This document shows, one piece after another, positions 36,569-50,200 of a DNA stretch of 64,000 nt. The notes under the pieces are model-generated. The model was given only the letters and a program-made list of their open reading frames with translations. It had not been told where the DNA came from and did no database searches. This DNA comes from Diadema setosum (taxonomy: Eukaryota > Echinodermata > Echinoidea > Diadematoida > Diadematidae), in NCBI GenBank assembly GCA_033980235.1, contig CM067070.1, forward strand, positions 28,472,627 to 28,536,626, in the 5' to 3' direction. The position numbers and the translations under genes were made by a program. Within the stretch, counting starts at the first letter, position 1. Every line of letters begins with the position of its first letter.

Positions 36569-37852
36569 TTCCCCGCCAGTCATCATCTATATAATGTATC
36601 AAAGACCTTGCATACAGTGGTCACCTGTGTAACCTGGCCAATGATAAACTAATTTGTCTCTTGTGGACAACATTTTACCCTACATACACCAGCCATTGAT
36701 TGCTGACTTAGCCGTCTTTTGGCACAATAATTAATCATATTCTTTCTGCTAGACCTACAAGCGTTAGTACTGCAAATCACATAATGGCCTTAATAATGAA
36801 AACAGAACTATTTGCTCTGGTGTAAAATACATTCAAAACAGGCATTGCTAGTTGCACTCAATACTTTTTAGTTAAACAAATTTATTCCACATTTACTCCT
36901 TTCAAAACCAAATTTCAATACAAGAATTTAGAACATATGACATGTCTATTAGAGATATTCAGGTGATCAAATCAAATTGGTAGCCAATTAGTAAAGAGGG
37001 CTACCTGTCCAGAAAAGCAATCCTTTGCTTAACAGTAGTGCTCACTGTTGACAGCTTAAGTTGAAGTTGTTAAGTTTGGAGTCATTTATTTGTGTAAACA
37101 AAATAGTATGACTATATTAATATCATTACTTGGCGAGCTTTTTTTCTGTGAGATTCTACACATAATAGTACTCGTCACTCTACATTTTGCAATGGCCTGA
37201 ATTCAGTATACTTGATAGGTAGAAAGAAACTGGGGATTGTACGTGTATGCACACCAACATACGTGCATTCTTTTTCTCTCTGCTCTCATTTGTACTTGAT
37301 TCAAAACCCTTTTAACAACAGTGATCCACATCTATACATTAAGAAACAATAAATTTTACTAGAGATGAATGAAATTTTTGTCATCTATTACATGTATGTA
37401 CAGTGTAGAAAGTTCATGTGGAGAAAAAAAATACCCCCCCCCCCAAAAAAAAAAAAAAAAAAAAAAACATATTGGTACGGTACAAGCAAGAAAATTTGAA
37501 ATCTTGGAAGGAAAGGGAAAAAAAAAAAATTTCTGGGAATATAAGAAGCTACAATTCATGTACATGACAATCAAGCTACATTAGATTCAATGTGAAAGAC
37601 AGTGAAAAAAAATAACAAAAACTCAACTATTGTTTAAACTGAGGACTTGCAGGCTATTAAAGCAAACTATGATCATACATCAAGGATGCAACAAAAGTGA
37701 ACATGAAAATTCTGTGCACTCATATCAAGGAAAATGAGGATGTCTCCTGCATAGAAACGATTTATAATTGGACTCACTGTTCTTTAAATACATGTAATTT
37801 TCTATAAAAACTTCACATGAACTAGTGGGTGTGTTTGTGGAAGCATGGAAAC
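36569..37852. other. Intergenic DNA 3' of the LolA-like gene, no gene seen
   Basis: AT-rich with poly-A and poly-C runs near 37434-37466. No ORF with recognisable features. The 3' end of the LolA-like transcript probably lies within the right part of this block. Confidence 0.5.
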
Positions 37853-38054
37853 GAAGACTTGGAGATATTGCTTAAACTGCATTCTTGATATTATTCTCTC
37901 AATGGTGTTAATTGCAGCTTGAAGACTTGGAGATATTGCATATACTGTACACTCAATATTATTCTCTTGATGGTGATAATTGCAGGTTGAAGACTTGGAG
38001 ATATGGCATATTGTACTCTTATCATAACTGTCTCTGTGGTGTGAAATGCAGCTT
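37853..38054 (-). repeat. 68-bp tandem repeat x3 in the presumed 3' UTR
   Basis: Three adjacent units start at 37853, 37921 and 37989, each beginning GAAGACTTGGAGATATTGC or a close variant, of 68, 68 and 66 bases. They lie 67 bases past the stop codon on the sense strand of the LolA-like gene, so they probably belong to its 3' UTR. I found no clear AATAAA on the minus strand within the units. Confidence 0.75.
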
Positions 38055-38120
38055 GAAATGAAATACACACACTTGTATTAAGCTGACAGGTATATTGGGT
38101 GGGAAGGTGCGTTGAGCTCC

Positions 38121-38242
38121 TTAACTCTGGACACCATAAGGGACAGGGGGAGCCATGACTCGCCGGATGTAGAAAACCGCGGCGATGGTTGCCAGAGCCA
38201 CACCTAGCAACAACATCCCGATAGCCAAGCCAGCCGCTGCAC
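38121..38242 (-). CDS. LolA-like gene, exon 13 (transmembrane helix and stop)
   Basis: Residues 626-665 and TAA at 38123-38121. The acceptor is CACACCACAG. It encodes a Gly/Ala/Leu-rich membrane helix (GAAAGLAIGMLLLGVALA onward), then FYIRR and a proline-rich tail. The helix is GC-richer than the surrounding introns, as expected for coding sequence. Confidence 0.88.
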
Positions 38243-41200
38243 CTGTGGTGTGACATAGAAACAGAGTTGGTGAATGTGAGGAGGGTTGACTAAATCACAT
38301 TGTAATAAGAATTTTACACGATCAAACCACTGTTTCCTTAATAATCATACCTGAAAAGATTTTATTTTTCATTTTTTGTAATAGTCCACACATACATGTA
38401 CATAATATGCCTGACGTGTTTATGCTAATCACACATATAAATGTCTACTGCAGTATATAATGAAAGATATAATCTCCAATGTGTTATATAACTTTATTTT
38501 CATTTTCAATTTGAGTACTGTACATTAAGTGGTTATTTTCGCAAAGTTCGCGAATCACAGTTGGATCGCGAATTAAACAACACACGAAAATATCGCCATG
38601 CACTAGAGTAACAATACCTGCAAGATAGCGGTGTTATCAAAATGTGAACTCAACATCTCGCGAAAATGTCTGTCACCTTCTAATTCGAGAAAATATCTGT
38701 ACGCGAAAATAACAGCTTGTACAGTATATTCAGAAACATAAGGAAATATAACGCATAAGTCACTGAGTAGAAGATAACCCAAGGTTTGGCTTTTTTTTCC
38801 CCACTCATTAATTCATTGGACGGTGAGTCCCGAGAATACTTGGGCATGTCTCTATGGGAACTGCGTGTTATAGCAAAATCAGTCTGTCCTCAACAGGTTG
38901 TGTTCATTCCAAACTTTTCCTTGGCATATACAGCAAAAAGCACTTTGATTCATTAACTAGGTCTCCTGTTACAACAGAATCCTAATCACTTACCAACGCT
39001 GAGGCCCTCGTGTGTGTCTCGTTCTCCACGATGGAAGTCAAATCTCAGAGAGGCTGGAGAGACGGCCAGGGTTACTTCCTACATAGCAGAGAGAGAGAGA
39101 CAGAGAGATAGAGAGAGCATTAGTATGTACCCCTGCATCACAAAACCGACAAAAGTCACCAGTCATGGATTTCAGTTAAGAGCTGATTCCGAAAGAGCAG
39201 ACTTTTAAAGCTTTAAAATAATGTACAGTTCAATTCAAATTGACTCTCATAGCCTATCTAAACACTGGAAAGAAAGCACATTAATTCTGGAAAAGTGTGT
39301 ACTCAGAAAAAAGACTATGAAGTATAGGGTCTACTTGACCACTTAATCTTCTAACGAGCCCTGCTTGCAGCAGTTCAGTTGTATCACAAAACATCCTACC
39401 GTACAAAGATTTTTGCTCTAAAGCTGCAAATATACGGAGATAACACTATTTTCTCAATAAACTGTTATAGTAGACCTTTTAATCTAGAAAGGGTTTTTAA
39501 TAAATTTATTGCCGACATTTTGTATATATCATTGATTGTACTGATTAGCATTTTCATGTTGGCTATTTTTATCTCTAACTCACATTTTAGAAGTATGTTG
39601 AAACATTATAATTGTTTTTCCTGTATTTCGATTTTTTGGGGGGGTTGCTTTTATTTTTCCATTTTTCAAAAATATAAATCTGCAAATGTCATCCTGTGGC
39701 TTTTAAGTCCTTCTGCCGGGCAGGTGACAAATCACCCTGCCAGTCTCAAACTAGCTACACAGCCATGGTGAGGTAGAAAGTGACCTATCGTAGATGATGA
39801 TCGATTCTCACCTTGCCATCCTTGGTGAACTGGATGGCGAGGAGGTTGGAGGCATCAAGAACACGCTCCTCCAGCTTGGCTACAGCATCACCTAGGCTGG
39901 GTTGCTTAGTAACGTTGACCGCGTTGCCCTGCACCTTAGGCAAGCCCAGCATCTCAAAGTAGATGGTGAGGATGTCTTCATCACCCTCCACTGCCTGTAT
40001 GTGTCATAAAACAATTACCAGTTATACCCAAGAATATGACAATACAGTGGACTCCCGTTTTAATGAAGTCCGGCTGTTCTCTTTCATTATAGCAAAATGT
40101 CATTATAACCAAACAAATAAACAATAACTAGAAATGTCGCTTTGGCGACTGGTATGCCTCCGCCATAATGCATGATTTTCCCAATAGGTCTAGATAGTAC
40201 ATGTGGACAATGTGTGATTACATTTTCACAAAATTGGCAAAATATTGAAATGACAAGTTTGTCACAAATGTGTTGAATGTTGAATGTTCACCTTCCTTGA
40301 CCTAGGTTTAATTGGATGAATAGGGGAGCATGTAACTAGGGATTTAAGGACTTTAACTGGACTTTGACCCATTCATACATTTAAGCATTGAGTAATTTTC
40401 AAGGTACAGGTGTGGAGAAAAAGTGCAATTTCTGAATTGAATAGTAAATTGTTACCATTTTCATCTGGCCCTTGAACCTAAAATTCATAAGATAATCACT
40501 TTCAGGTAGAACATGCATAATATGTACTCAAGATAACTTGAGCCACTTCCGAGATATGGAGGAAAAAGTTAGTTCAGCACTTTCACTTGATCTTTGACCT
40601 TTTGACCTTTGAGGCAAAAAAAGAAGGAAAAAAAAAACTTTCCAGAGAATTTCTATTAGGTTACACATGTATGCATACACCAAGTGTAAAAGAAAAAATA
40701 ACCCTGCTGGCATTGCATGATAGGAGAGAAATAGTAAAATTTTTAAGTGTTGCACTTGACCTTTGACCCCTGACCTTTGACCCCATGAACCCTACATTCT
40801 CTAGATAATCACTTCCAGTCAGTATATGTATATACTATGTTCCATGAAGATTCCATGAAGATACCTTGAACAATTTTCCAAGGTATGGAGAAAAAAAAAA
40901 AAGTTTTAATATTTTTACTTGACCTTTTGACCTTTGACCTTTGACCTAATGACCCAAACTTTCGCCAGAGAATCTTAATTGGGTAATACATGTATACACT
41001 AAGTTTCAAGAAAATATCTTCAGGCATTCAATAGATATGGTGAAAATAGTGAAATTTTATGTATATGACCCTGACCTTTTGACCTTTGACCTTTGACCTC
41101 ATGACCCAAACTTTCACCAGAGAATCTTAATTGGTTAATACATGTATACACTAAGTTTCAAGAAAATATCTTCAGGCATTCAATAGATGTGGTGGAAATA

Positions 41201-44200
41201 GTGAAATTTCACTAACTTTGATGAAAAAGATAAAAGAATGAATTGAATACCTACAATGAAAAATTTACTCACATAGAGGTTTGCAATGCGGCTGGCTGGA
41301 AGACCTGAGGCATTGGCCAAGGCATGTTGGGCAGCACTGTAGAACGTATGTGAGTTGTTCACCACATAATTTTCATAGTTGTCTGAAGAAGAGAGAGAGA
41401 AAAAAATGAATGGTTAACACGTTGAGGACGATTCCCGAGTATACTAGGGCAAGCGTCTATGGAAAATGCGTCTTGTAGAAAAACCAAACCATCCTCAACG
41501 GGTTAACAGCACAATATCTGAGACAAATACATGATTGTACAAACAAATGATGTATGTAAACATATGCATAATATGGAAATTTTAAATTACCACAACCACA
41601 ACAAAACAAAAATCATCAGGAAAAGATAATAATAATGTCCAGGTCTGATCCTGAAACAAGAGTTTTCAGTATTAAAATTGACACATGTATGTTACTCATC
41701 AAAATAGGAAGGCCTTAATAAACCACAAACTGAAATCTAAACTCCTCCATCTACCAAAATTACTTCTGAAAAGTGCTTTGACACTGAATGACGGTCTTTT
41801 GACTCATTCCCAAACTGTGTCCACCCAAAAGGAGATCTCCATTTCCATAACTACACCATCAGATTTTCCTGAAATTTTGAATGTTGAACCTCAAAAGCAC
41901 AGTATTCATGATTACCTCCAAGTAACATAAGCCCTAAGCTTATCAGTCATTTCTAGCTGCTGTCAAAGTAACTGTCATTACAGCAAAATCCTAGAATAGA
42001 GGCACTAAAATTGACATCTCTCTATAAATCATTGCTTGGAAACACATGAGACAAATTTGATAATATAATTTTGTAATACAGTGGACTCCCATTAAAACAA
42101 AGTCCTTGGGATTGAAAGTTTTCTTTTGTTGTATCACATTTTTGTCATTACCAAACAAATAAACAATAAAAAAAACATAGAGCAGATAATGTTGCGGCCT
42201 GTTTTTTTTTTTTTTTTTTTTTTTTTTACTTCGTTATAACCAGCATTTCGTTATAACTATGTTCGTTATAAAAGGAGTGCTAGTAAACTGTCATAATGGC
42301 AGTACACTGTGACTATACAATCAATCTCATGGCTCTGGACTGCAGTCAGAGCAAACAATAATCATTGCAGCTTTTATATCTACTACAAAGGTAATCCTTT
42401 CACCACATAGACCTCTTGCATCCCAAACTTCTTGAAACAACAATTGCTGCTGTGTTTTTTTTTGTGTTTTTTTTTTTTCCCCTCACTACGAGGCCTTCCT
42501 ACCTTGGCCAAGGATGTCCACAGATGCATACTTGCTGTCCGACTCATCAAAACAAGTGTGGACGTCAAAGACAAACCCAGGAATGAAGTAGGAAAAGTGG
42601 AACATACTCTGATGCATTTCCCAGTGGTGCTCCTGTCCATTTTCCTTCGGGGGAAAATAACGATATGAAAGAAAATTACAGTAAAACCTAAATATAAGCA
42701 GGACTGTAACAAACAAAACAACAGATATCATCAATACAAAACAACAGATATCACCAATACAAACAACAGATATCACCAAAACAATTTGACAAGATTGTTA
42801 TGAAATAGACAGTATGGTATATATAACATGTTAGTTAAAGTAATTGATTTTTACAAAAAAGCCCTCATCCACAATGAAACAACTGCAAAAACATATATGC
42901 ATGAATTTCACTCTGCCTGGATATACCGGTAAAAGTAGTTGTAGTCATGCACTGCATATATGTCTTCCTTGGACCAACAAGAATCACACGATGCATTAAA
43001 CGTTTCTGGGAGATAAGACAACCGCAGTATTCTTCTTCTGGGGTATGACATACAGAACGCCAATACGTAGCCCTTATACTACACTTTGTTCAATGATTGG
43101 CACATATGCTAAAATGTTGTTGTTGTTTGTTTTTTGTGCTGTTTGTTTGTTTGTTTTTTCTTTCATTTTTTTTTTCCAGATTGGCACAGATGTCTTGGAA
43201 TGAATTGTCAATGAATAGATATTACCTAATTCTCTTAATATCCCCTTTGTGTTGTCATTGTCATGTTGGACTGAGACACATTTCTGTGTACATTTGAGTG
43301 AGCTTCCTAATATACAACAAGCTGAAGTTTGGATGGCTTTGTACAATACTGAATGGTGCTGAAAAAGTTTGGCAAGTTGAGCTTAGTGCCTGGGAACATG
43401 AAAAGTTAATGTATAACAAGGAATGTGGGCAGCAAATATTCGCGAAATTAATATGCAAGCAAAAGTTCTCATCTACGCTATGCATCGAAGGTAGGCCATC
43501 AGCTTCAATATTTGAACATTTCATGCTGTGAAAATATAGTGCTTTACAGTATGGGCAGCATGACTGAAACACTCCCAAGAATAGAGGGAATATTCTAGTT
43601 TCAGTTTATCATGGAAACATACACAGAATGACAGCAATGCACATAGAGAATAAACACATCAAAACAAACAAACAAACAAAAACAACCATGGCATGTCTAG
43701 TGCAGTGACACGATATTTGCTCCTGCAAGAATTGCTCCGATCTCAACTTCTCCAAGGACTATTTATAGGGTTAGGGTAATGGTTGTGATGGGTTTTACGT
43801 TTTATAGTTTTATGTGAAAATTTGTGAGTAGACATTATGCTCAGCTGAGCATGAAGATATCTCATGGGGGTAATTGTCGCAGGAGCAAGTGTCATGGAAC
43901 CATCAAGTGCTTGCTTACCCACACATAATGCATTCAATATTAAAGGGATGGTATAGTTTTGGTTGTGGTTTTTATATTGGGACCACTTCGTTTTGGATAC
44001 CTCGGCAATGTCAAAGCCAATTTTCATAGAATAAACATTGAATTTCGCTTACAATTGTATGCTCTTTTATATTTCCTAAGTAGTTTCTTATTATCAAACA
44101 CAAACCTGAAGCCTCATCTCAGCAAACAAATCCATCCTTTTAAGATGAAGATATCAAAAAAAAAAAAAAAAGGAAAAAGGAAAAAAAAGAGAAAAACAGC

Positions 44201-47200
44201 ACAAAATGTGTCTTACCATCCACTTGCCTCGGTAGTTCAATTTCAGTGGCATCTGATGGACTCTATTACCATGAGAGTTATCACCAGACCAGTTACCCTG
44301 CAGAGTGACACAAAATCAATTCTTACTTCTCTGGCATCAGCAAACAACACAAAAACATCACAAAATGGTTTTTACCTCAAGTTTAACAAGTTCAACAAAC
44401 TGCTTGAAAGACAATCAGTCTACTGAAATAAATAGTTTGCAATAAATACTTAAGTCAACTACTCCTACATACTTACATCCATGCTGGTACATGTGCATTT
44501 GTAATTCATTTTCTTTCTTTTTTTTTTCCCCTACCATTTTTCATTCCTTGATCTTTTTCCCCCTCCCTTTTTCTATGTTTAATTATCATTTCTGGTAAAA
44601 CAGGTATGAATACAATCATTTTAAAAGTAGACACATCTTAAATCTATTTATGAGCAATAAATCATTAAAAAAAAGCATGGTTATCAATAGACCAATTGCC
44701 ACCCCCATACACAGGAACAATGTATAGGCCATAGGCCTATATATCATACTGAGTTAGGTTAAATTGCGTGGATTTGTCAGTGTACAAATGGATACCAAAG
44801 ACAGGTATTTAGAAGATTTTGAACATTTAGATATATACAATAGAGAAATGTTCACAATCATATTGAGATGATGTAGAAGAGAATAGATATCAAATACTGT
44901 ACCAAGAAAGAGTGAAGTGCCTTGCAGAAGTGCAGGTGAGATACATTTGTAGTCCCACATCATGTTGGAGTCAGTGTGCAAGGAGAGATTAGAGCTAGTG
45001 ACATACACTGCACCATTAGAGAGAAGAGGTGAGGCAGAAAAAAGTTGTCAAAAGTGCACAGCGAATTACAGGATCTGCACTACTTACCTATAAAACCAGA
45101 AATTTTTGCAAGCATTAATAATTTTGTGAATTTCACTAGAGCCACAATTTGCAAAATCAAAATGCATGCAAAAGCTTGTGTGTACACTACAGTGCACTCC
45201 CATTTCAATGTACACAGTTGTAAAGAAATTCTTGTTAAATACAATGTAATCACAACTCGGGCCCCAAAATGACCATCTACCTTACATACAGGACCCATGT
45301 ATCACAGTACATTTTGTTGTATACTGTTCAGTTTTTAACCCGTTGAGGATGGACTGATTTTGCTATAACACTCATTTCCTATAGACACCTGCCGGAGTAT
45401 TCTCGAGACTCGTCTTCAATGGGTTAAAGAAATTTCAAAAGGAACTGCCAGTCCAGAGGATTTTGTTATAATGGGAGTGCACTATTCATGCACTGAATGC
45501 CTGTGGCAATTCACAAAAATGTAAAGTCTTGAATATTTCTGGTTAACAGTATGCAAGACAGCTACGCCAAGTGCAAACTTCCATTGGATAGATTTGGCAT
45601 TAGTGCTTCCTGGGTATTGGTACAATACTGCTGACATAATATCTGACATTAATCAATTTTTGTACACTGAGGGAAGAGAAATAACACTGAATGGAAGAGA
45701 AAGAATCTTGGATGAATGCAAGATGATGAAAGAAAAGAAAAAGTGTGAAACATTGTAACAATCTGATACTTCATAATGCATTGCAATTAGTTTACTGCCA
45801 GGTTACCTCATGAGACATAGGTTCCAATGCAGGGGATAAACTCAATGCTCAATAAGCTACATTGACTCCCTTGATGCCGCAAAAAAAAACAACAACAACA
45901 ACAACAAAACAAAAAACAAAAAAGCAGCATTTTTAGCCGTGTTGTGAATAATAAGAATAAGCAAAGAGAGAGCAAAGAATTTGGCCACATACAGATGTGC
46001 AATTATGATACTAAATAATAATAAATAATAACAAATTATACTTGTGACAAAAAATAAACACCTTAAAAATACAATAAAAAACAATAGGAATAGATGATAT
46101 CATAGAGCACAAAACACCATATAATCTGTATTTGTTTTCAACAGAAGAACAAAAAACTATAAAATTGATATAGACCCCGTTTACAGTGCAAGGCTCGGCC
46201 GCGGCTCGGCCGCAGCCCAGCCCACCTTCATTTCAGTGTAAACGCGCAAAAGGCCAAATGCGAGGCCAAAATTGGCCTCTCATTTGGCCTCGCTCTGGAG
46301 GTGGTCTCGACCTTTTCTCAGTGTAAACGCAAACTGGGCCAAATGCGCGGCCAATTTTAGTCTGGCTTCCAAATCCTCTGCCTGTATCTTTCGCTACTCA
46401 GGATATTAGCCCCCTCAACGTCGAAAACTAGTATAGTCTAAGGTGGTTTTGTCCTGCAAAGGATTTTTTCCTTCGGCAAAGGCCTTTGCCAGAACGCGAC
46501 TTTTTCGCCACGGAATTCAGTCGGCAAAGGGTCTGAAAACCAGACAATACCAAATTGCGTTTGTTTACAAGCAGAGCGCCACTACGACAAAATATTGAAA
46601 GGTTCGAATCAAAAGTGCGGCCGAGCCCTGCAGTGTAAACGGACAAAATTGCGAGTCTCGGCCTCGCAATTGAGGCTGGGCTCGGCCGCGGCTCAGCCCA
46701 GCCCCGCACTGTAAACGGGGTCTTAGTTCATGAAAAGTGATGCATGTTTAATAGTAGTCAAGGAGGGTGTTAATAATAACTACATGTATATGTGTTTACT
46801 CTGCTGTGCATGTTCATGTTATTCATATTTCTGCACATTTTTAACATGTTTAAGAAAATAAAAATGACTAAGGTGTTTAACAGAAAACTATATGAGGGAT
46901 TTAGGCTACATGTCACACAGTAAATGTATTACACCACTGACACACTGTCATCAATCCCCGCAAAAGTGAACCCACAAAAAGAGGTCAAACGTATACAATG
47001 ACTTGTATAGAGCATAAACTAATAATACAGATGTATTGTAAGCTATAAGCACAAATACTTATTGGAGCATGCCAGGACAGAAATACCCTTGTACCATACG
47101 CCAACGCTACATTCACGCGAAGACACTGATGAACAGCTGTGTATGCTATGTTTATTACAGTATGTATTAGTAGCAATGTTCACATGAGGAAGGAGAGGTC

Positions 47201-50200
47201 ATCAACTTGAACAAGAAAACAGAGAATAATATGCAATACATCAGGGCATATAATATTTCATCCACGACCCAACTAGGTTTCAGGCAGATGCCCAATACTT
47301 TCAGGTAAATGCTTATTCATTAACTTTTTGTTTCATATGACAAGAGGGAAAATATTGTAGCTAGTGGGTCTCTATCACCCTCATGCAATGATAGTATTAA
47401 TGTTATAAGTTTCAAAATATCACAATCTTTTCAGAGTTACAATGAACACTCATTTTCTCGAATGATCTTTGGAACAATATTGAATACAGCTCCATTCAAG
47501 AATCTAGATCATATTTTGAATTTGACAATATTTAGGAGTTAATATAGCGTCTGAGGGTAACCCAATACGGATATGATTCGTACTAGGCCTTTCACAAAGT
47601 AAAATCTTTTTTTTTTTTCCTCACCATCTCAGAAAATCAATGTGGCACTGACCATCAAAAAAATCCTCAATGAAAATCAAACAGAAAAGTAAGGAAATAT
47701 TCTGTGCATGCTTCTTGAATATTTTCATTGTGGTACACACAACTGGAAAACAAAGACACAATCCTACAGCAGTAAAAGCAAGAAGTACAGATTTGCAGAA
47801 GCATATTAAAAGACAGAAATAAATCTGTCTGGGAACAATATTTGACTGACCCTTGCAAAAAAGTATTCCATGGTGCCGTTCCAGGAGTGGGTGCCATTGG
47901 AATGTGAGCTCTGAGTGATCCAGGCCTCGGCTTCAATGTCGCGAATTGTGGTCTTTGGAATAGGAGAGAAAACAAACAAACAAACAAACAAACAGATTAC
48001 ACATTTCCTTCAATTGCCAAATTTAGCTTAAACAAAGGCCCAAATTCACAGAGGTGGTACAATTGAAACCATGGTTTAAACTATGGTTTATGCAATTTCT
48101 TTTTGCGTTAATACGTGTACGATTGACAGACTGCGTACACCAACAGACATCCAGAAGGAAGCAAGCATTGCTTCACCTATTTCACGCTTATTTTAGACCA
48201 TGGCACAAGGTTTGGGTTAAAACTAGCTTCGTGAATTCAGGCCAAAATGTTTTAAAAATTCACACAGTTACACAGAAACAGATAACTATTCAAAGTACAT
48301 AAATTAATGTTTTGATCTGTTTGACACAGGGCTCTAGTCATCATTTAGTTCAATTCTACGCACATGCTGTGGCTAAATTCATGTGCTTTACAAGCATTTC
48401 TTTACAATTGATTGACAAATTGTCCGACATCGAAATATCTGTATGGAAGAATTTCATGAATTTCAAAGCATTTCTTTGTGTAAAAAGCCTGCTGGCTTCA
48501 GTCATGACAGAAGCCACTGAGAGAACTTGTCGACGACCAGAAACGCAGTCATTTCTACATTGCGTACATTGCCTTCGTAGATCCAGTTGGAGTTGTTGTG
48601 CAGGATGAAGCTGTACGGTGATCGGAGGGAGACATGTTTGCCATCCAGGGACTCGGCATCCCGGAAGAAAGAATGCACAGGGATCGGCCCAACGCTGCAC
48701 TTCTCCGTGTCATAGTTGATGGTGTATGACAGTCCTGCAATAGATATATCAAAGTAAAGGTTATTCACCAAGATGATTTATCTCTCTCTCTTACTTATTT
48801 TTTAATACCTGTATACCCTCTAAGTGTATGATGGTGTATGAGTCCTACATATCAAAGTAAAGTTTATTCACCAAGTCAATTTATCTCTTCTTTTTCTTTT
48901 TCTTTTGTCAATACCTGTATACCCTCTAAGTGTATGATGGTGTATGAGAGTCCTGCAATAGATAGATCAAAATGAAGTTTATTCACCAAGTTAATTATCT
49001 ATCTCTTTTCAATTCCTGTGTATCATCTAGCAAGGGTTGCTCCATCAGTGCTTAAAGTAAGTCAATAGGCCCTGCAGACTGTAACACTACCAAAGACATA
49101 CAGTGCAATTATAAAACTACATCATAAATACAATATTAAGTTATTTGCATATTGGTGCAGAGCCAAAATATTTATTTTTACAGAAGATAACAGGGTAGTT
49201 CAAGGAAAATTAGTCGATCTGTTCAAAAGATACAGGCATATGAGTTATGTACAGTTCTAGTGGCACCGGTGCTGGATGAGGACTACACATTGTGATATTA
49301 TGCATACAGAAAATATAGAGAGAAATGAACACATTTTTCAAGCACAGTAAAAAATTTCTCTTTCAGAAAACAAGGGAAATTATATCAGCCAAGGCATATG
49401 TCAGTATCTGTGCACTTTCCACAAAGTATGAAATTGTATGTCAACCATCTGTTCTCCTTTTAATCTGTTGTCACCAACTCATTCTCCTGATATGAAACTG
49501 AACAATGCAGTCATACCGTTAATATAATCATGATTATGCAGACATGGTTGATACTGACATCTTATAATTGATAGACAGGTGTATAAACCAAGTTGGGCTG
49601 CCCCAACATACATGCAATGTACACCTGTATGTAAAGACACCCCCTTCTGTTTTGATGGATTGTACTCTGTTAAAGACCCCCCCCCCCCCCCCTACACCCG
49701 ACATGAAGGCTCTTGGCTTTGGGTTCTATTACTCTTTTCGTTTTGTTGTTCCTTCAAGTACAAACCTGCATTAAAGTCGTGCACCTCTCTGATCGTCGTT
49801 CCATTCTGATCCTTTCCCCATGGCTGATACATGTAGGCCACCAGCTTGGCTTTGTAGCTGTAATGCTCCTATATACCAACAACAAAACACACAACAATTC
49901 AACAAAACAAGATAAGATGGAAAAATGAAAACAACTCAAAATGAAAACAACTCAATATTTACCCTGGTATGAGGATGATACCCGAAGTGTTAACCTTTTT
50001 GTTATATCTACACACATTTTAATAACTTGAACAACACATGACAGTCTGTCATTAAGAAGACATTTAAAATGACATATTGTACAACTATGTAAGTGTCAGG
50101 CACACCGATGTAAATCTGACTCTCACCAAGATCTAAAGGGACAGACAGCATGGATAATATCTTCGCTACGAACTGAAACTATATCTGGACGTTGCAATAC

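Noticed and set aside
43959..44426. 155-codon plus-strand ORF
   Set aside because: It runs across exon 8 of the minus-strand gene and a poly-A tract coding poly-Lys, and has no recognisable domain.
46596..46614. GGTTCGAATC resembling a tRNA T-loop
   Set aside because: It lies inside the 46172-46723 foldback element, with no A-box or acceptor stem at the right distance.
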